A DNA stretch of 38,127 bases from Protostelium mycophagum. Lineage: Eukaryota; Evosea; Variosea; Protosteliida; Protosteliaceae. This document shows positions 11,805 through 23,294 of this stretch, piece by piece. The translations under genes were made by a program, and so were the position numbers. Every line of letters begins with the position of its first letter. Position 1 is the first letter of the stretch. The notes beneath the pieces were generated by a model. The model did not search any database. It saw nothing but the letters and a program-made list of their open reading frames with translations, and was not told the origin of the DNA. The stretch covers positions 1 through 38,127 of the forward strand of contig MZNV01001893.1 in assembly GCA_002081555.1 (NCBI GenBank), read 5' to 3'.

Positions 11805-14800
11805 TCAAATCAGTTGTGTCGTCGTCCTCCGCGAGCCAAGCGAAATGGTTCCTCTCATCGTTTGAACCCTCGCCCTCTCAAACTTCTTCGGCAAAGGTGT
11901 CGGGCCAAGTTGATCCAGCGTGTCTTTCAGCAATTGCGACATCTATTGATGTCATCACGCTGTCGTGATCAAATTTAGAGTGATCACCTCTTGACTTCGG
12001 ATTTCTACTGCGGCGATCAACCTCTCTCTGCTTTTGTACATGACATCATAAAACTTTGTGAAGACCTGCGACAATCAGTCCTGAACTCCCATCGAAATCT
12101 TCACGAAATTTCCGTGAAGACTCACGTCTGGTGTGATCTCTTTTATGGTTGGGGTGTCTGTGATGGTTTGTTCTTCGTCTTGAAACTTTTCGAAGAAAGC
12201 CTTGACCAGTGGAAATTGTTCCTGCGTCCACGGCATCGTGGGCTTCACCATCTCTTCTTTGGGGTGCGTTACAAAGTTGGAGACGTTCTGGATGATCTGA
12301 CAGGTGTCATGATGACGTGTTGATGTAACACGTTACCTTGGATACGAAGATGAGTGTGCGACGGTCTTGAGGTCTCAACCCTGCCGAAAATAAGATTGAA
12401 TGTGATCGAAAAATAAAATATTGAAAATCATGTTTAGATTTGTGTAAAATTCTGAATCTACAACGATGTCCCCACCTTCAAAAACTTGTGGGTGATCCGG
12501 GACTTTGGCAGTGAAGATTAAGGGGTTGAATAATCGCAGAAATAAGAACCCTCCCACAATAGTATCTGCGCTGTTGGGGTATCTCTCATTGACAGCAGAT
12601 CTTAGATATGTACAGATGTCACGCACAGGCCTGCGAAATTTCAATGAAATCTCAAGAAAATTCTGTGAAATATAATATGATATCATGAGAGATATCTCAC
12701 TTGGGTATGAGTGAAAATGAATCTACAATGGCCCTGAAAAATTCGCCAGTAATATTTAATAAATTTCTCGTATTTTCTGCTAATCGTTCTGGTGGCGCTT
12801 TTGAAGGGTCAATCTACACTGATAAGTCTCCGACGAGATTTCGCGCAAATTTCACATATCGACGTTCTACAATACTGTAGATACTCACCTCGTAATCTAC
12901 ATTTGACTGGATTAATTTCCTCGCCGCGGGGCTCAGTACCCTCGCGGCGTATTCCCAAAAATTGTTTGTGGCGGCGTGACACATCATCATCTTTGTAACT
13001 ATTCCGTTGGTACGAAAAAGCGTCGTCTCATTCGCTGTGATTTTATTTAATTTTTGATACATATACTGGTGATTTTTTAGACATCATTGGTACTCTACAA
13101 TGAGGATTTTTTTAAAAAAATTCTACTTATGAGATTTATTTCACAAAGTAAAATTTTTCAGGCTTTTTTTGTTCTAAGAAACAGTAAAGGTTTCAGAAGG
13201 TTTGTTAATATAAAAACGTACTGATATATTGTACTTCTACTTCGATTCCGACTTGAATGACGTAAGATGACCAATCTACACAGTTGTATAACTCCACAAC
13301 AGAGGAGGCGTGGAGGTCTGTCTCAGCACCCATTGTGCATCGCATGAAGCAATCTACAACGAGTAGTTCGGAGTCGAATAAGATATCCATCAGTGTTGAC
13401 AGATGTGCCGGAGGGTCTTCAGGGTTGAACAGCCTGACATATAAGTTAATCCCAAATTGATTCAAGAAGATCTGGAATTTTTTCACAACAAGACAGTTCT
13501 GGGGATCTACAACGTTGCAATCTCACCCTGATAGAGCTTTTGACCTTGTCTGTTTGTCTAGTGGTTCAGGCTTGATGTGGTCCACTCTGAGACTCAACAG
13601 ACTCGTATTTAATTGAAACCTCATGGGCTCTGTCTTAATCTCCTTGATGATTTTTTGTTTCATCTCATCTACAACGGTCAATCTGACCATCTACAACACA
13701 AGAATGACTTGGTATTGAAAATCCGTCACGATCAAACGACCGAGATTCGTTGTAAAATGAGTTGTAGATGGTCAAATCCCCACCTTTTGATTTTCTCATC
13801 TCCGCCCGGCCTCTCGGCGGCGAATTCAGCAGAAAATCACTAAAAGTCACGACCGAATACGCTTCGGTCAGGTTTTTAAAGAGTCCACAGTGTGACACCA
13901 TAATCAATTTGTAGATCGGCAAGAATGCCTGAAACCGTGTGGTCATAAACTCTGAAAGTTGGCTGTACAATGTCTTGTGGAAACGGTTGAAGTCGATGAG
14001 GGCGGCCTCCATATGGCCTTGTGCCTATTTGGGGTTGGCGAGTTGTAGAGTGATGACGAAAAGTTTGTTCATGTTAACAGATAAGATATTTTTAAGCTGT
14101 GAAGTGTGCGTTTGATGCAGATGAGGGCGATTGTACATTAACAATTTTGCCTCTGGCAAGACGCTCAGCATTGTGGCAACAAATATTGTCTCCACACATA
14201 TGCATATGGATTAAATGTTTATGCCCTGCATCACCCACCGAAAGAATAAATTTCGGTCGAGATATTCCATTTTACCAACAGAATCCACAGTGTAAGTGGT
14301 AACCAAGTCTTTTTATGCATGAATATATTTTACAGGTGCCGGCACATCCTTTAGATGCTTGGAAGATAACAAAACCAGAAAAATCACAAAGAACGTGTGA
14401 AATATTCTTCTAATCACCTCGATGATGTTGATGGTGGAGTCTGTCTTCGTCTTATCTTGCAGATAATTCAATGCAGATTTTTTTGCTTCGTACTCAGACC
14501 AAAGCTTCTCCCTCCTTTTGAACAAAGGTTTGAACTTGTATGCATTCTGCGAGAAATCGTCTAATCTCGACTGAATCAATGACTGTCGCTCCTGCATTTT
14601 TCAATCGTGATCACGGTGGACATTTGATCTGTCAAGGATTCTATATGAAGGTGAGACGTACTTGGTATATCTCGAATGAAAGGTCATTTTTTGGACGGGC
14701 CTGTGACAATTGAATATAGAGATCTTCTGTCTCCGCGTCATCGTAATATTCATTGATGAGCCGGGCGGCCCGCAGTAAATGATTTGATTGTCCTTGATTT

Positions 14801-15076
14801 CAATCAGTTTGATGCATCTTCAAGTGCCAAGCACACCTTTGAACTGAAATTGTATGCCAACGTGCTTCTTCATGGCTTCTATTACAATCAACAAATCCTC
14901 CCACTGAGCTTTTAGATTGTCTAAACTCGAACTACTGAATCTCTTTCCATCATTAAATGCAGTCAAAATCTGAGTCAATCAATCCCTACCGCCCGAATCA
15001 AGTTGATCACGAACAATACCCTCACCTTCTTCTTATTGTACTCTATTTGACTCCCTACTTTATGAATAGTCTTCAT
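11805..15076 (-). CDS. BAR domain-RasGAP protein
   Basis: The exon chain starts at ATG 15076 with an in-frame stop just upstream. The first ~210 residues form long charged helices with a BAR-like pattern (AFNDGKRFSSSSLDNL; LLRAARLINEYYDDAE; RLDDFSQNAYKFKPLF; ALIDFNRFHKTLYSQL; AFLPIYKLIMVSHCGLF), expected to bind curved membranes. The rest is a RasGAP domain: NPEDPPAHLSTLMDILF, the arginine-finger block TTLFRTNG, then GGFLFLRLFNPLIF and KIIQNVSNF. It should switch off Ras-type GTPases at membranes. The tail (about 60 residues) ends TTTQLI at stop 11805-11807. The intron ending at 12635 carries the GAAATTTCGCAG box. One intron (about 14030-14420) is unusually long for this genome. The RasGAP call is firm; the BAR call rests on pattern and helix spacing. 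Confidence 0.85.
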
Positions 15077-15243
15077 GAGTGGCTCTCATGTGGTTCTTCG
15101 GTTAGACAGACGAATGTCACTGTCTTTGACACAGCAAGTGTAGAAGCACACTTCTACAAAGAACTTTCCACCTTTTCTTTATTCTTGACACGGTTGTAAC
15201 CGTGCTCTCTCCTTTAAATCCCACAGGATACTCTATAATATAT

Positions 15244-18240
15244 TTATATATTCTTGTACTCTTCAGGAGTCATGAAGAATCGGTTGATGAGGTTCATGAA
15301 GGTTCTTGGCGGCGCTCTGCCCTGGTTTGGTTCAGAACATGATCCGACATGAGCGCTCATGTCGCTCTGCGGACCCGCAACCAACAAAACACTTGTCACC
15401 GAAGCCGCGAAAAATGTGATTTCCTGGTTCCTCGGGTTTTGGTCGCTTCAAAAATGGTGGTCTAGCGCTTCGCGTGGTTTCTTCTGAGGAAACTGGTGGA
15501 AAACTCGTGAATTCCAAGGCGTTGTTCGCCCAAAATACTGAGTCAATTTTGACAGCAAAGTTGTCAGCGGAAAACACATAAGAAGCTATAAATAGCAAGA
15601 TGTACCCACCCGTTGTGTGTTCTCTTCGATGAGGGTCAACATGTCTCTGATCAGCTTCTTCGTCACCTGATGACGTCGGTTTTCCCGCCATATGACTTTT
15701 CAAAATTTGAAACTGACCGTTTCCCGCGGGAAGTCTAGTATTGTGCCGTTGAGGTCGAAGTTTCGAACGAAAAGGGACAGACAGATGCAGACGGGGGCGT
15801 TGAGGCCCAGATTCGAGTGGATCAATAATTTGGTCTGTGTATGGACTGGGGCTGACCTCAACATGCTTGTACAGAAGTCTATGGCGGGTTGTAGAACGTC
15901 GAAAAGGTCCACATCATCTGTTTTCTCTTCCTATTGTGATTAACATCTTTAAAAGAAATAACGTTGTTCTGCAATAAAAAATCCCAAGTGGTTCAGCCAA
16001 AAATAATTAACTTCTAAGGAGCTGTATGATAAGCTCTGCTTTGCTATGTTAACCACAAAAATACGATTTGTTCTGCATATCTTTTGGTGGTGATGAAAAG
16101 ATTTTAGATTTCTTTTATGCCTGTTTTGACTCAACATAAAAGCCTGTATATTTTTGGTTTTGTCAAATGGGTTTGCGGCTTCGCCGCGAAGATGCTTCTC
16201 ATTGGTGTATCTCATGAATGCTTTTGTTTGAAATATGCATAGGAATCACAAAGTATATATGTGTATAATGAATCACTTACTGGTGCAGGGAGGTGTTTGT
16301 ATCTTCCTTCCCTCTTCAATTGACCCATCCCTTTATACACAGTTGTAGAACAGTTCAGGACGGCGTGGAATGTACTGTCGACATTTACGAGACATGTCAC
16401 ATCGGTCCCTAAGGCGACGCCGGTATTTCCGATTACGTAATACTGTGAAGATGAGGGAGTTGTTGAAATTTCGAGGAAAACTCACACCGTCATGTAGTGA
16501 AGTCTTAGGAACAAGCGGCAGAGATTTTGTCTGAAGACTTTCAGCCTTTTTCTTGTTTTAATTCTATTTTTAGCACAGAAGGAAATGCAATTCGTACCTG
16601 TACAGTCTCGCTCGCAGATTTCTTGAAATTGCGAAGGATCTGCGCTGCTTTGTTTTCTGCGTCAGTGGGGCCCACCTCTTCACCTATCAGCTCGTTGTAG
16701 TTTACCCAAAACAGCTCTGGCGTTAACCCCTACCAAGAATTATTTCTGTGAATAGATTTTCAGCAGAACTTTATCATGTCGAAATGTGCTTCTATCGCAG
16801 AATTTGGTCAGATTTCCCACTTCTCGGTAACGAACACGTTAATTACCGAGATCTTTAACGTGGTGGGGAGATCTGACCAAACTCTGCACTATTTCCTGGT
16901 GTGCATGTTGTTTTATTGCTTTGTTACCAACCCAAAAATAGACTTGGGCAATCAGGAACAAGCACGATCCACAATAAATTTATTTCAAAAGAAAAATCTT
17001 TTGTATGTGGAAGAAAAATTCTTAATGTGAATGCAGAGAAAGGCATACCTGGGCCCACGCTTCTTGGTCGTCACCGGCACCCGGTATATAATAGCTATCC
17101 ATTCCACTCTCTGACACCCCCCGACCTGCAGACGCGGAGACCAACAGCAGGGGTGAGAAATTTCCTGGAGATGATCAATCTTCGTGGTCAAATCGTTTCT
17201 TAAAGATACTTGATCCGAATCTGGGGTAAAGAGACGGTAATTACCGAGGTTTGTACACGGTAAATGAATTTGAGGTTTTAAGAACTTGTGACTTACGTTT
17301 GGGGTCGAGCAACTGACTGAGAGGGACCGGGTCGGGCCCACTCCCAACTGCAGAACTTTCTTGAATTTTTTTGACATCTCCAGGGTTACAGACCCAAAAA
17401 GGTCTCAAAGGCAACTTCAAACTTTTGCACAAATTCGTCAGATCAATTCTGCTCGTCTTAACGCTCTATACAACTCAGTCCACAACGAGAAAATGTCGAC
17501 ACACCCGAACAAACCCATCTATGAGTTTCTCCACGGTCGACGTTTCAGAGGGGGTGACCCAAGGGGGCATGTACAAACTACAATCGACCTCTTCTTGACC
17601 TTCGAATACCAAACGGTTGATGACACATGCCCAAATCGGAATGGTTCGGCTGAAGCTGTCACATGTCAGATGTACATCGACGATCTTGTCGACAGATGCA
17701 CCTGTCTGGAAATTGCTTTCCTTTTCGGGTGGAATCCACGATCAGGGCACCTTCACTCGCAGCAATGGCGAGATGCAGATTGAGTCGAGCCAGATTCAAT
17801 TTCCATTGACCATAGTGCCCATCAGTGGACTGGATTCATTTAGATTGGTCAGAAGTGGTGATCACCTTAAAATAACATGTCCCATCGAAAGAGGGATGAT
17901 ACCATAGCCCACACCTCAGATTGGCAAAGATCGGAAGGGAAGACATCTGGCTTGAACCATCAATGATAAAACACAGAAATGTATCCCACCTCCTCACATG
18001 CTTCACGAATGGTGCGTCGAGGGCGATGGATCGTAGACGCCAGTATAAGCTCTGTTCATTATCTCTTTTGATCTCTCTAAGAGCTCTGTATATTGATTTG
18101 GATGGTGCTTGATTGAATAAATCCTCGTCCTCAATTGTAAATCCAGCTGCTGATGTATCATCGAAAGAATCAGAATCAGAGTCCTCCTCATTTGAGCTGT
18201 CTTCATCGCTGGTCGAATCATTTCGGAAGAATATTGACAT
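15244..18240 (-). CDS. RIT1: tRNA A64-2'-O-ribosylphosphate transferase
   Basis: Starting at ATG 18240 after an acidic N-terminus, the exons spell out the family's blocks in order: SIYRALREIKRD, LPIFANLRCGLWY, STDGHYGQWKLNLARLNLHL, LIVDSTRKGKQFPD, RTIPIWACVINR, LYMPPWVTPSE, LPLRPFWV, YIPGAGDDQEAWAQ, GLTPELFW, and a phosphatase-like C-terminal domain (VIGNTGVALG, LLIHSNLGLN) ending FMNLINRFFMTPEEY with stop at 15244-15246. RIT1 adds a phosphoribosyl group at position 64 of initiator tRNA-Met so that it is not used in elongation; it is known from fungi and plants. About ten exons are needed. In the phosphatase-like domain the Cys of the usual active-site loop is not evident (HSNLGLN), as expected for a domain that binds rather than hydrolyses. 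It is divergent from the next plus-strand genes. Confidence 0.92.
16173..16188. repeat. Dispersed hairpin copy in a RIT1 intron
   Basis: TTGCGGCTTCGCCGCGAA, a strong stem with a TTC loop, between RIT1 exons. Confidence 0.5.
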
Positions 18241-18340
18241 TCTGTGGATGATAGAGAAACGATCGTTTTCGATGTGATCAGAGCCAAACGTAAATCAGGG
18301 ACAACTTCCCAAATTTCAAACACAATCACAACCCAGCACG

Positions 18341-18636
18341 ATGTCAGGTGAATCCATCTGACATAAACTTAATGTTGATATGAATATCTTTTCTTTTTCA
18401 GGTTTTTTGGGCATCTGTCGAGCAGCAATGATCAAAATTCACTGGGTCATGGTGACACGGTCTATTTAGATGACGATGTATCTTCAACCAACAGCTCAAA
18501 TGTAAGTTGTACACACATTCTTCTTGCCTCGTTAAAATAAAATTATAAATTAGAAATGATTTTTAATGGTGAGCCTCGTTGTAGAATATAAATCCCACAG
18601 ACAGAAGATGTGGCTGATCACATCAGGGGAAGATGA
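18341..18636 (+). CDS. Possible very small acidic protein, start uncertain
   Basis: Two exons read in one frame: 18403-18501 (FFGHLSSSNDQNSLGHG..., ending TNSSN) and 18601-18636 (TEDVADHIRGR then stop), joined over an intron with GTAAGT donor and CCCACAG acceptor. The 5' end is unresolved: an ATG at 18341 followed by a GTGAAT donor does not join in phase to the next exon. The encoded peptide would be about 45 residues, acidic, without a recognised domain. It could be a real microprotein or a by-product of the divergent RIT1 promoter. Confidence 0.3.
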
Positions 18637-18873
18637 TCGTTGGCCTGCAATATAAGAGGAACGTCCTCAATTGCTTTTCTGGACGTTCGTTGCATATCAC
18701 AGGACCACCCAGATCAATTCAGAAGGATTTCACTCAATTCACAGCGGCACATCCTCTTTGTGAGTAGCGAGAATCGACCAGGGCACACGGATATCTAATA
18801 TCAATCAGTCATCAGAGGAAATGTATTTCGTTCTTTTTCTCTATCAAAGCAATTGAGTTCCTATCAACCAAAA

Positions 18874-21800
18874 ATGGACGAGCTCAAGAAAAATCTGAAG
18901 CAACAGATGGAAAAGACTATCAAGGAAGGAGGTGTCAAAGAGGTCAGTCAGCCCCTTGAAATTAATCCAATCTGATCGCTCAATTAACCAAATCTTTTCC
19001 TGATTTGTTCATTTTGATCAGCCTGGCCCCAAAAACGTATATGAGATGAGAGATGCGGTGTTGGAACAATATCGTCAAGATGTTCTCGAAAGAGAGAGAA
19101 GGTACATCAACAGAAGACAACACAGTTACGCCATCAAATCAGCTGAACATAAGGTGCTCTCATTATCGATAACAGAATTCGTTTTTCATCTTCCTACAGA
19201 TCAAATTAGAGGAATGGAAACAAGCAAACCCAGACAGAGTTGCCCTCTTACAGGCAGAGATGGAGAAGCGCGAGAAGGTATGTCCATATGGAACACTTCT
19301 GAGATGATCACAAAATGAAACCCATCAAATCATTTTAATCTTTTGAATAAAAAAACAAAGTGTAGAGAATAACGAAAGCTTGACTCTGTGTTTGTGTTGC
19401 GGCTTTGCCGCAGGTGTTTTGTGTAAAAATAAAACTTTTATTGAAAAATGTGGAATCTACAATGACCATTTCCCAGAAAAATCTGAAGGCATTCAAAGAC
19501 TCCAAGGCCAGTATCTCCTTCACAAAACAGTTCAGAAACGGCCTCGCTGACGAAGTCGCCCTCGAGGCGATCACAGATTTCAGGAAGAAGATCGACGCCA
19601 AGTTTGTAAGTTTATTTCTAGTATTTAAAAAACTCCCACTTTAATTCGTTTATGCCCAGAATATAATATCAAATAAATCTGGAAATATCAAAGCTTTGTG
19701 CACGAGAAAAATGAACGTTTACTGGGAAATAAATCATTCAGGAAGCGGCAAAAGACACTTTGAAATATGGAGATAGAAAGCCAACTGAAGAAGAGAGGAA
19801 AATAGACGCGGCTAAAGAGGCCACCGCCGCTGCGGCTTTGGCTGCAGTTGCAGCCACGAGCAAACTTCCTGTACCGGGAGAGAACGGCACAATCTTTCCG
19901 TGAGGATATCTATAACTATGACGTCATGACGACTTGAAATTTCAGTGGATTTATTTTAATTTTATTAAATGTTTTTACGAAAAATTTATCTTATCTTATG
20001 ACGTGACGTCATCAATCGAAATTTCTAATTACAAAACAAGAACACATGCATCTACATCATTGTAGATTGACTGATTCAGCATTCTGGGTGGAGAGCCGAA
20101 CGAGTACACTCTGGAACAGTTCAGCTACCACCACACGGAGAGAAGATTTTTAGAAGAAGACGAAGGGTACGCTGAGGACGAATACGATGAAGGGATAAGA
20201 GATACAAAAAAACCTGGAAAGAAGAGTGAAAAGAAGGTGGAATCACCACAGGTGGTGAAGGAGGAGACGGTACGTATATGTCTCGTTGTAGATACGGACA
20301 TCGTGTGATTCTGAGATATTTTATTTTGAAATTTGTATGTGATTAAGTATGCCAGCAGAACTGCTCAAAAGAATCGTGTTTCGCGCTACAAACGTGAATT
20401 CACAACAATGTGTTGAGCTGCTCGAATGACCAAACATATTCAAAAATAAATTCATCTGGAGTTGTATTGACCCTCTGGTTTGGGACTGCGGCAAAGCCGC
20501 AACAGACATTTCCGCGTTTCTGCCGCCACAATTAAATTATTAATAAAAAAACACGTCTTCGAGTTGTAGATCTGTGACGTCAAACCAAGATTAAAAAATT
20601 CAGGCACAAGAAGCCGCAAACACCGAAGAAAAGACTGAGGAGAATCCTCCAGAAGAAGAAGACGCCGACGCGAAGTTTGAAAGAAGGAGAAAGGAGCTGG
20701 AAGAGGAAGATAATGATGATGAAGAGGTCTGTCTCGTTGTAGATCATCATCATTCGTTGTAGATCATCATCATTCGTTGTAGATCATCATCATTCGTTGT
20801 AGATCTGAGAAAATACAGGAGAAAAAACCACTGCAGGAAGAACCGATTGTGGGATACCGAAAATGGCACGGAGAGCCCGAGAAGGTCATTTTCTCGTTGT
20901 AGATATTGAATTATGTCTCGTTGTAGATGAATGATAAATATTCAATATTTGTAGGAGCCTTATGAGCCACTGATGGCTGATGAGGACCTGCCTCCTAATG
21001 CCCCCATCAGCATAGACACAGAACTCAGCTTCGAGGTATTTTTCCGATAATTCTCCTCCATTCACTTGTTTTTCCGATATTTTTCCGAGTATCTCTACAA
21101 CCAACCAAAAAATTCCAAGCAACAAAAAATGACATCACATGACAGTCTATGGATGAAACACACATGAGGGCGACCAACCAGATGTTACATGAGAGATTGG
21201 TGCAGACAGTCATCACCGCTTGGCGGGAAAACGGTCTCATCATGCCGGAGGAGGAAGCTAATATGAAAGCTGAAGACTTGATCTTAAAGTACCACAACGG
21301 CTGGAGGGGTGCCATGTCAGAGTATGTCATTGAAATTTTGTCGAAATTTCATGGGAATATGAAAACAAGTTTAATAGAGAATATTCTCGTGTTGATGTTT
21401 TCCTCAAATTTGGAAAAAGGCACGAGAAACTTTATTTCAGGGGCACAATCTCTTTGTTAAAAGTGTATGTTATGCTTGCGGCTTTGCCAAGCACCAAAAA
21501 CACACCAGAAATACAAAATGAAAAAAATCCATTGTCGAACATCTACAACCGTCCTCACAATCACAGACACTCCGACAACCAAAGAATGTACCTAGTCCTC
21601 GGGGCTGGCCTCTTTGCATCTACAATGATGGGATATAACTATTTCTACGGCGAAGAACTATTAGACGACAACGGAAACCCCATCGAGAAGGCTCCGCTGG
21701 AGGAGCTGCAGACTGGGCCCAAGGTATTCTTTTGAAACTGTTTCACCTCTTTGCGAATTTTCGGTGATACATAAGGTCTCTCTTCCAAAAAATTGTTGGT

Positions 21801-23191
21801 CTTTTGCCCTTGCTTGTGGCTTGTCGTGACGCACTTAAATACGCGCTCCGCTGTAAGTGACAGAAGAATAGGGCACAAATATTTATTCCGTACAACCAAT
21901 TATAATTATATTCGCGGAAAAATCTGCCAACTTTTAATCTGAAAACTTGTTGAAATTTCGCAGACTGGAGCGATATTACCATCAGCCAAAAAGCAACCAA
22001 GAACACTCGTAATTGATCCCAAAATATTGAGCAGGATGTATTATGACGTAAGTCTTCTCCTTCTACAACCTTCGAAATACGGCAATATCTGAGAGATTTC
22101 GCAGAAAGATGTTGGATACAAAATCGATTTAAGACCAGGATATGAAAACTTTATGTTGCAGGTGAGAATTTCTTTATGCATTTTACTAAGACCAGATTGC
22201 AGCTCTGCTGCAACAAAGATAATATACTATGGTACTGATGCAGTGAAAATACAACACTGCAAAAAATAAAATACAATACAGCCAGTAAAAATACGGCATA
22301 TCGCGGCAGATGCTGCCGCAGTAAAGACATAGCACATTGAAAGCACATCTATTGCAACCTCGAGCCAAAAATATGCATACCACAAAAATCTTATCACATC
22401 ACAGCTCGTGCAGCAATACGAACTCGTCTTCTTTGGCGACGCTGAATGGGGTGTAAGTATTCTGTCGACATTTTATCTACCACGAACGTCGACACCGCGA
22501 CTCCGTATCACATGTCGACATTATTCGCATTGACATCATGAAGGTCCTCAATGGTTTTTACGATCGAATCGATTCCGGCCATAAATTCATCAGTTACCGC
22601 GTCTACAACGAGGGTCTTTACACAGTCGGCACCAAGCGCTACAAGGTTCGAGACCCATAATCTCCTGAAATCTCACTGAAATTTCGCAGAATTTCAAGGC
22701 GATCAATCGACCCCTGGAAAAGACGATTTTCCTGGAAACAAACCCGGACAACTGCGAAATGGTGCCTCGCAGCACGCTAAACATACCGCCATGGGATGGC
22801 AAAGATGACAGATTCTTAGACGATCTCACCCAGATCCTTGTAGATGCCACAAAGTCAGGTGTGTATGAGTCTATCTTTGTTATAACTGGAAGTTTGTTGC
22901 GAAAAACAAATGACAAATACTCTAAAACAACAACAAAAGTGCTATTTTAAAACCCACTTAAAAATCTCGTTGTAGAGGGTCAAAATATAATCGTGAGTCT
23001 GACAATTATTCAGCAAATTGTGAGAGCTTCGTCTGCAGTCTGAAGGGCCTTCCATGGAAAGAACCTGAAGTCCCGAAGGCACGTCTTTTTTTATATCTTC
23101 TGAATCTGATTTCTTCCAACAGAAAGTGTCGTCTATAACAACGCTTGAGCCCAAGAAATCTCTCTTCGCCCAGCACGGAGCCCCCCAATAA
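18874..23191 (+). CDS. TIM50-like import protein with long charged N-terminal part
   Basis: The 3' half is TIM50-like: a membrane segment (MYLVLGAGLFASTMMGY) and an FCP1-type fold (RTLVIDPKIL, IDLRPGYENFML, YELVFFGDAEWG, KFISYRVYNEGL, NRPLEKTIFLETNPDN, NIPPWDGKDDRFLDDL). TIM50 is the inner-membrane receptor that guides precursors to the TIM23 channel; the DxDxT phosphatase motif is lost here (VIDPKIL), as in other TIM50s. Upstream, exons from ATG 18874 (MDELKKNLKQQMEK) encode ~350 charged, coiled-coil residues with Glu/Lys and Ala-rich runs that I do not recognise. The last of them splices at GT|GTATGT (near 21465) in phase 2 to the membrane exon at an AG near 21565, so one polypeptide is the simplest reading. 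The alternative is two genes, the second starting at ATG 21472. An apparent GC-AG intron lies at 23079-23122; stop 23189-23191. Confidence 0.7.
19398..19412. repeat. Dispersed hairpin, perfect copy in an intron
   Basis: TGCGGCTTTGCCGCA, six-base stem and three-base loop, directly next to an intron AG in the TIM50-like gene. Confidence 0.65.
20487..20501. repeat. Dispersed hairpin, perfect copy in opposite orientation
   Basis: TGCGGCAAAGCCGCA, the exact reverse complement of the copy at 19398-19412, inside another intron of the same gene. Confidence 0.65.
20735..20804 (+). repeat. 20-bp tandem array of the 3' splice-site box
   Basis: Three and a half copies of CGTTGTAGATCATCATCATT lie inside an intron of the TIM50-like gene, between the donor at 20727 and the AG near 20819. 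Each unit contains the box that serves as the actual 3' splice site of other introns in this window, giving four possible acceptors spaced 20 nt apart. Confidence 0.85.
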
Positions 23192-23294
23192 AATACGAAA
23201 GTTTATTTTGTGAATTTTATTTGATAATTTTTTTTGAAACATTTAAATTTCTTGGATCTCTTGGCTCTCATTTTTGATCACCTTGAACAGGAAC

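Noticed and set aside
12375-12480. Extension of the RasGAP frame through EGGDIVVDSEFY
   Set aside because: A better match to the family comes from splicing VFE|GLRPQDRRTLIF, which places this stretch inside an intron.
15332-15703. Minus-strand 123-codon open frame
   Set aside because: It crosses two RIT1 exons and an intron in the wrong frame; the RIT1 blocks on either side fix the correct reading.
20735-20804. CRISPR-like or satellite array
   Set aside because: The repeats are 20 bp head to tail without spacers, inside an intron of a eukaryotic gene.
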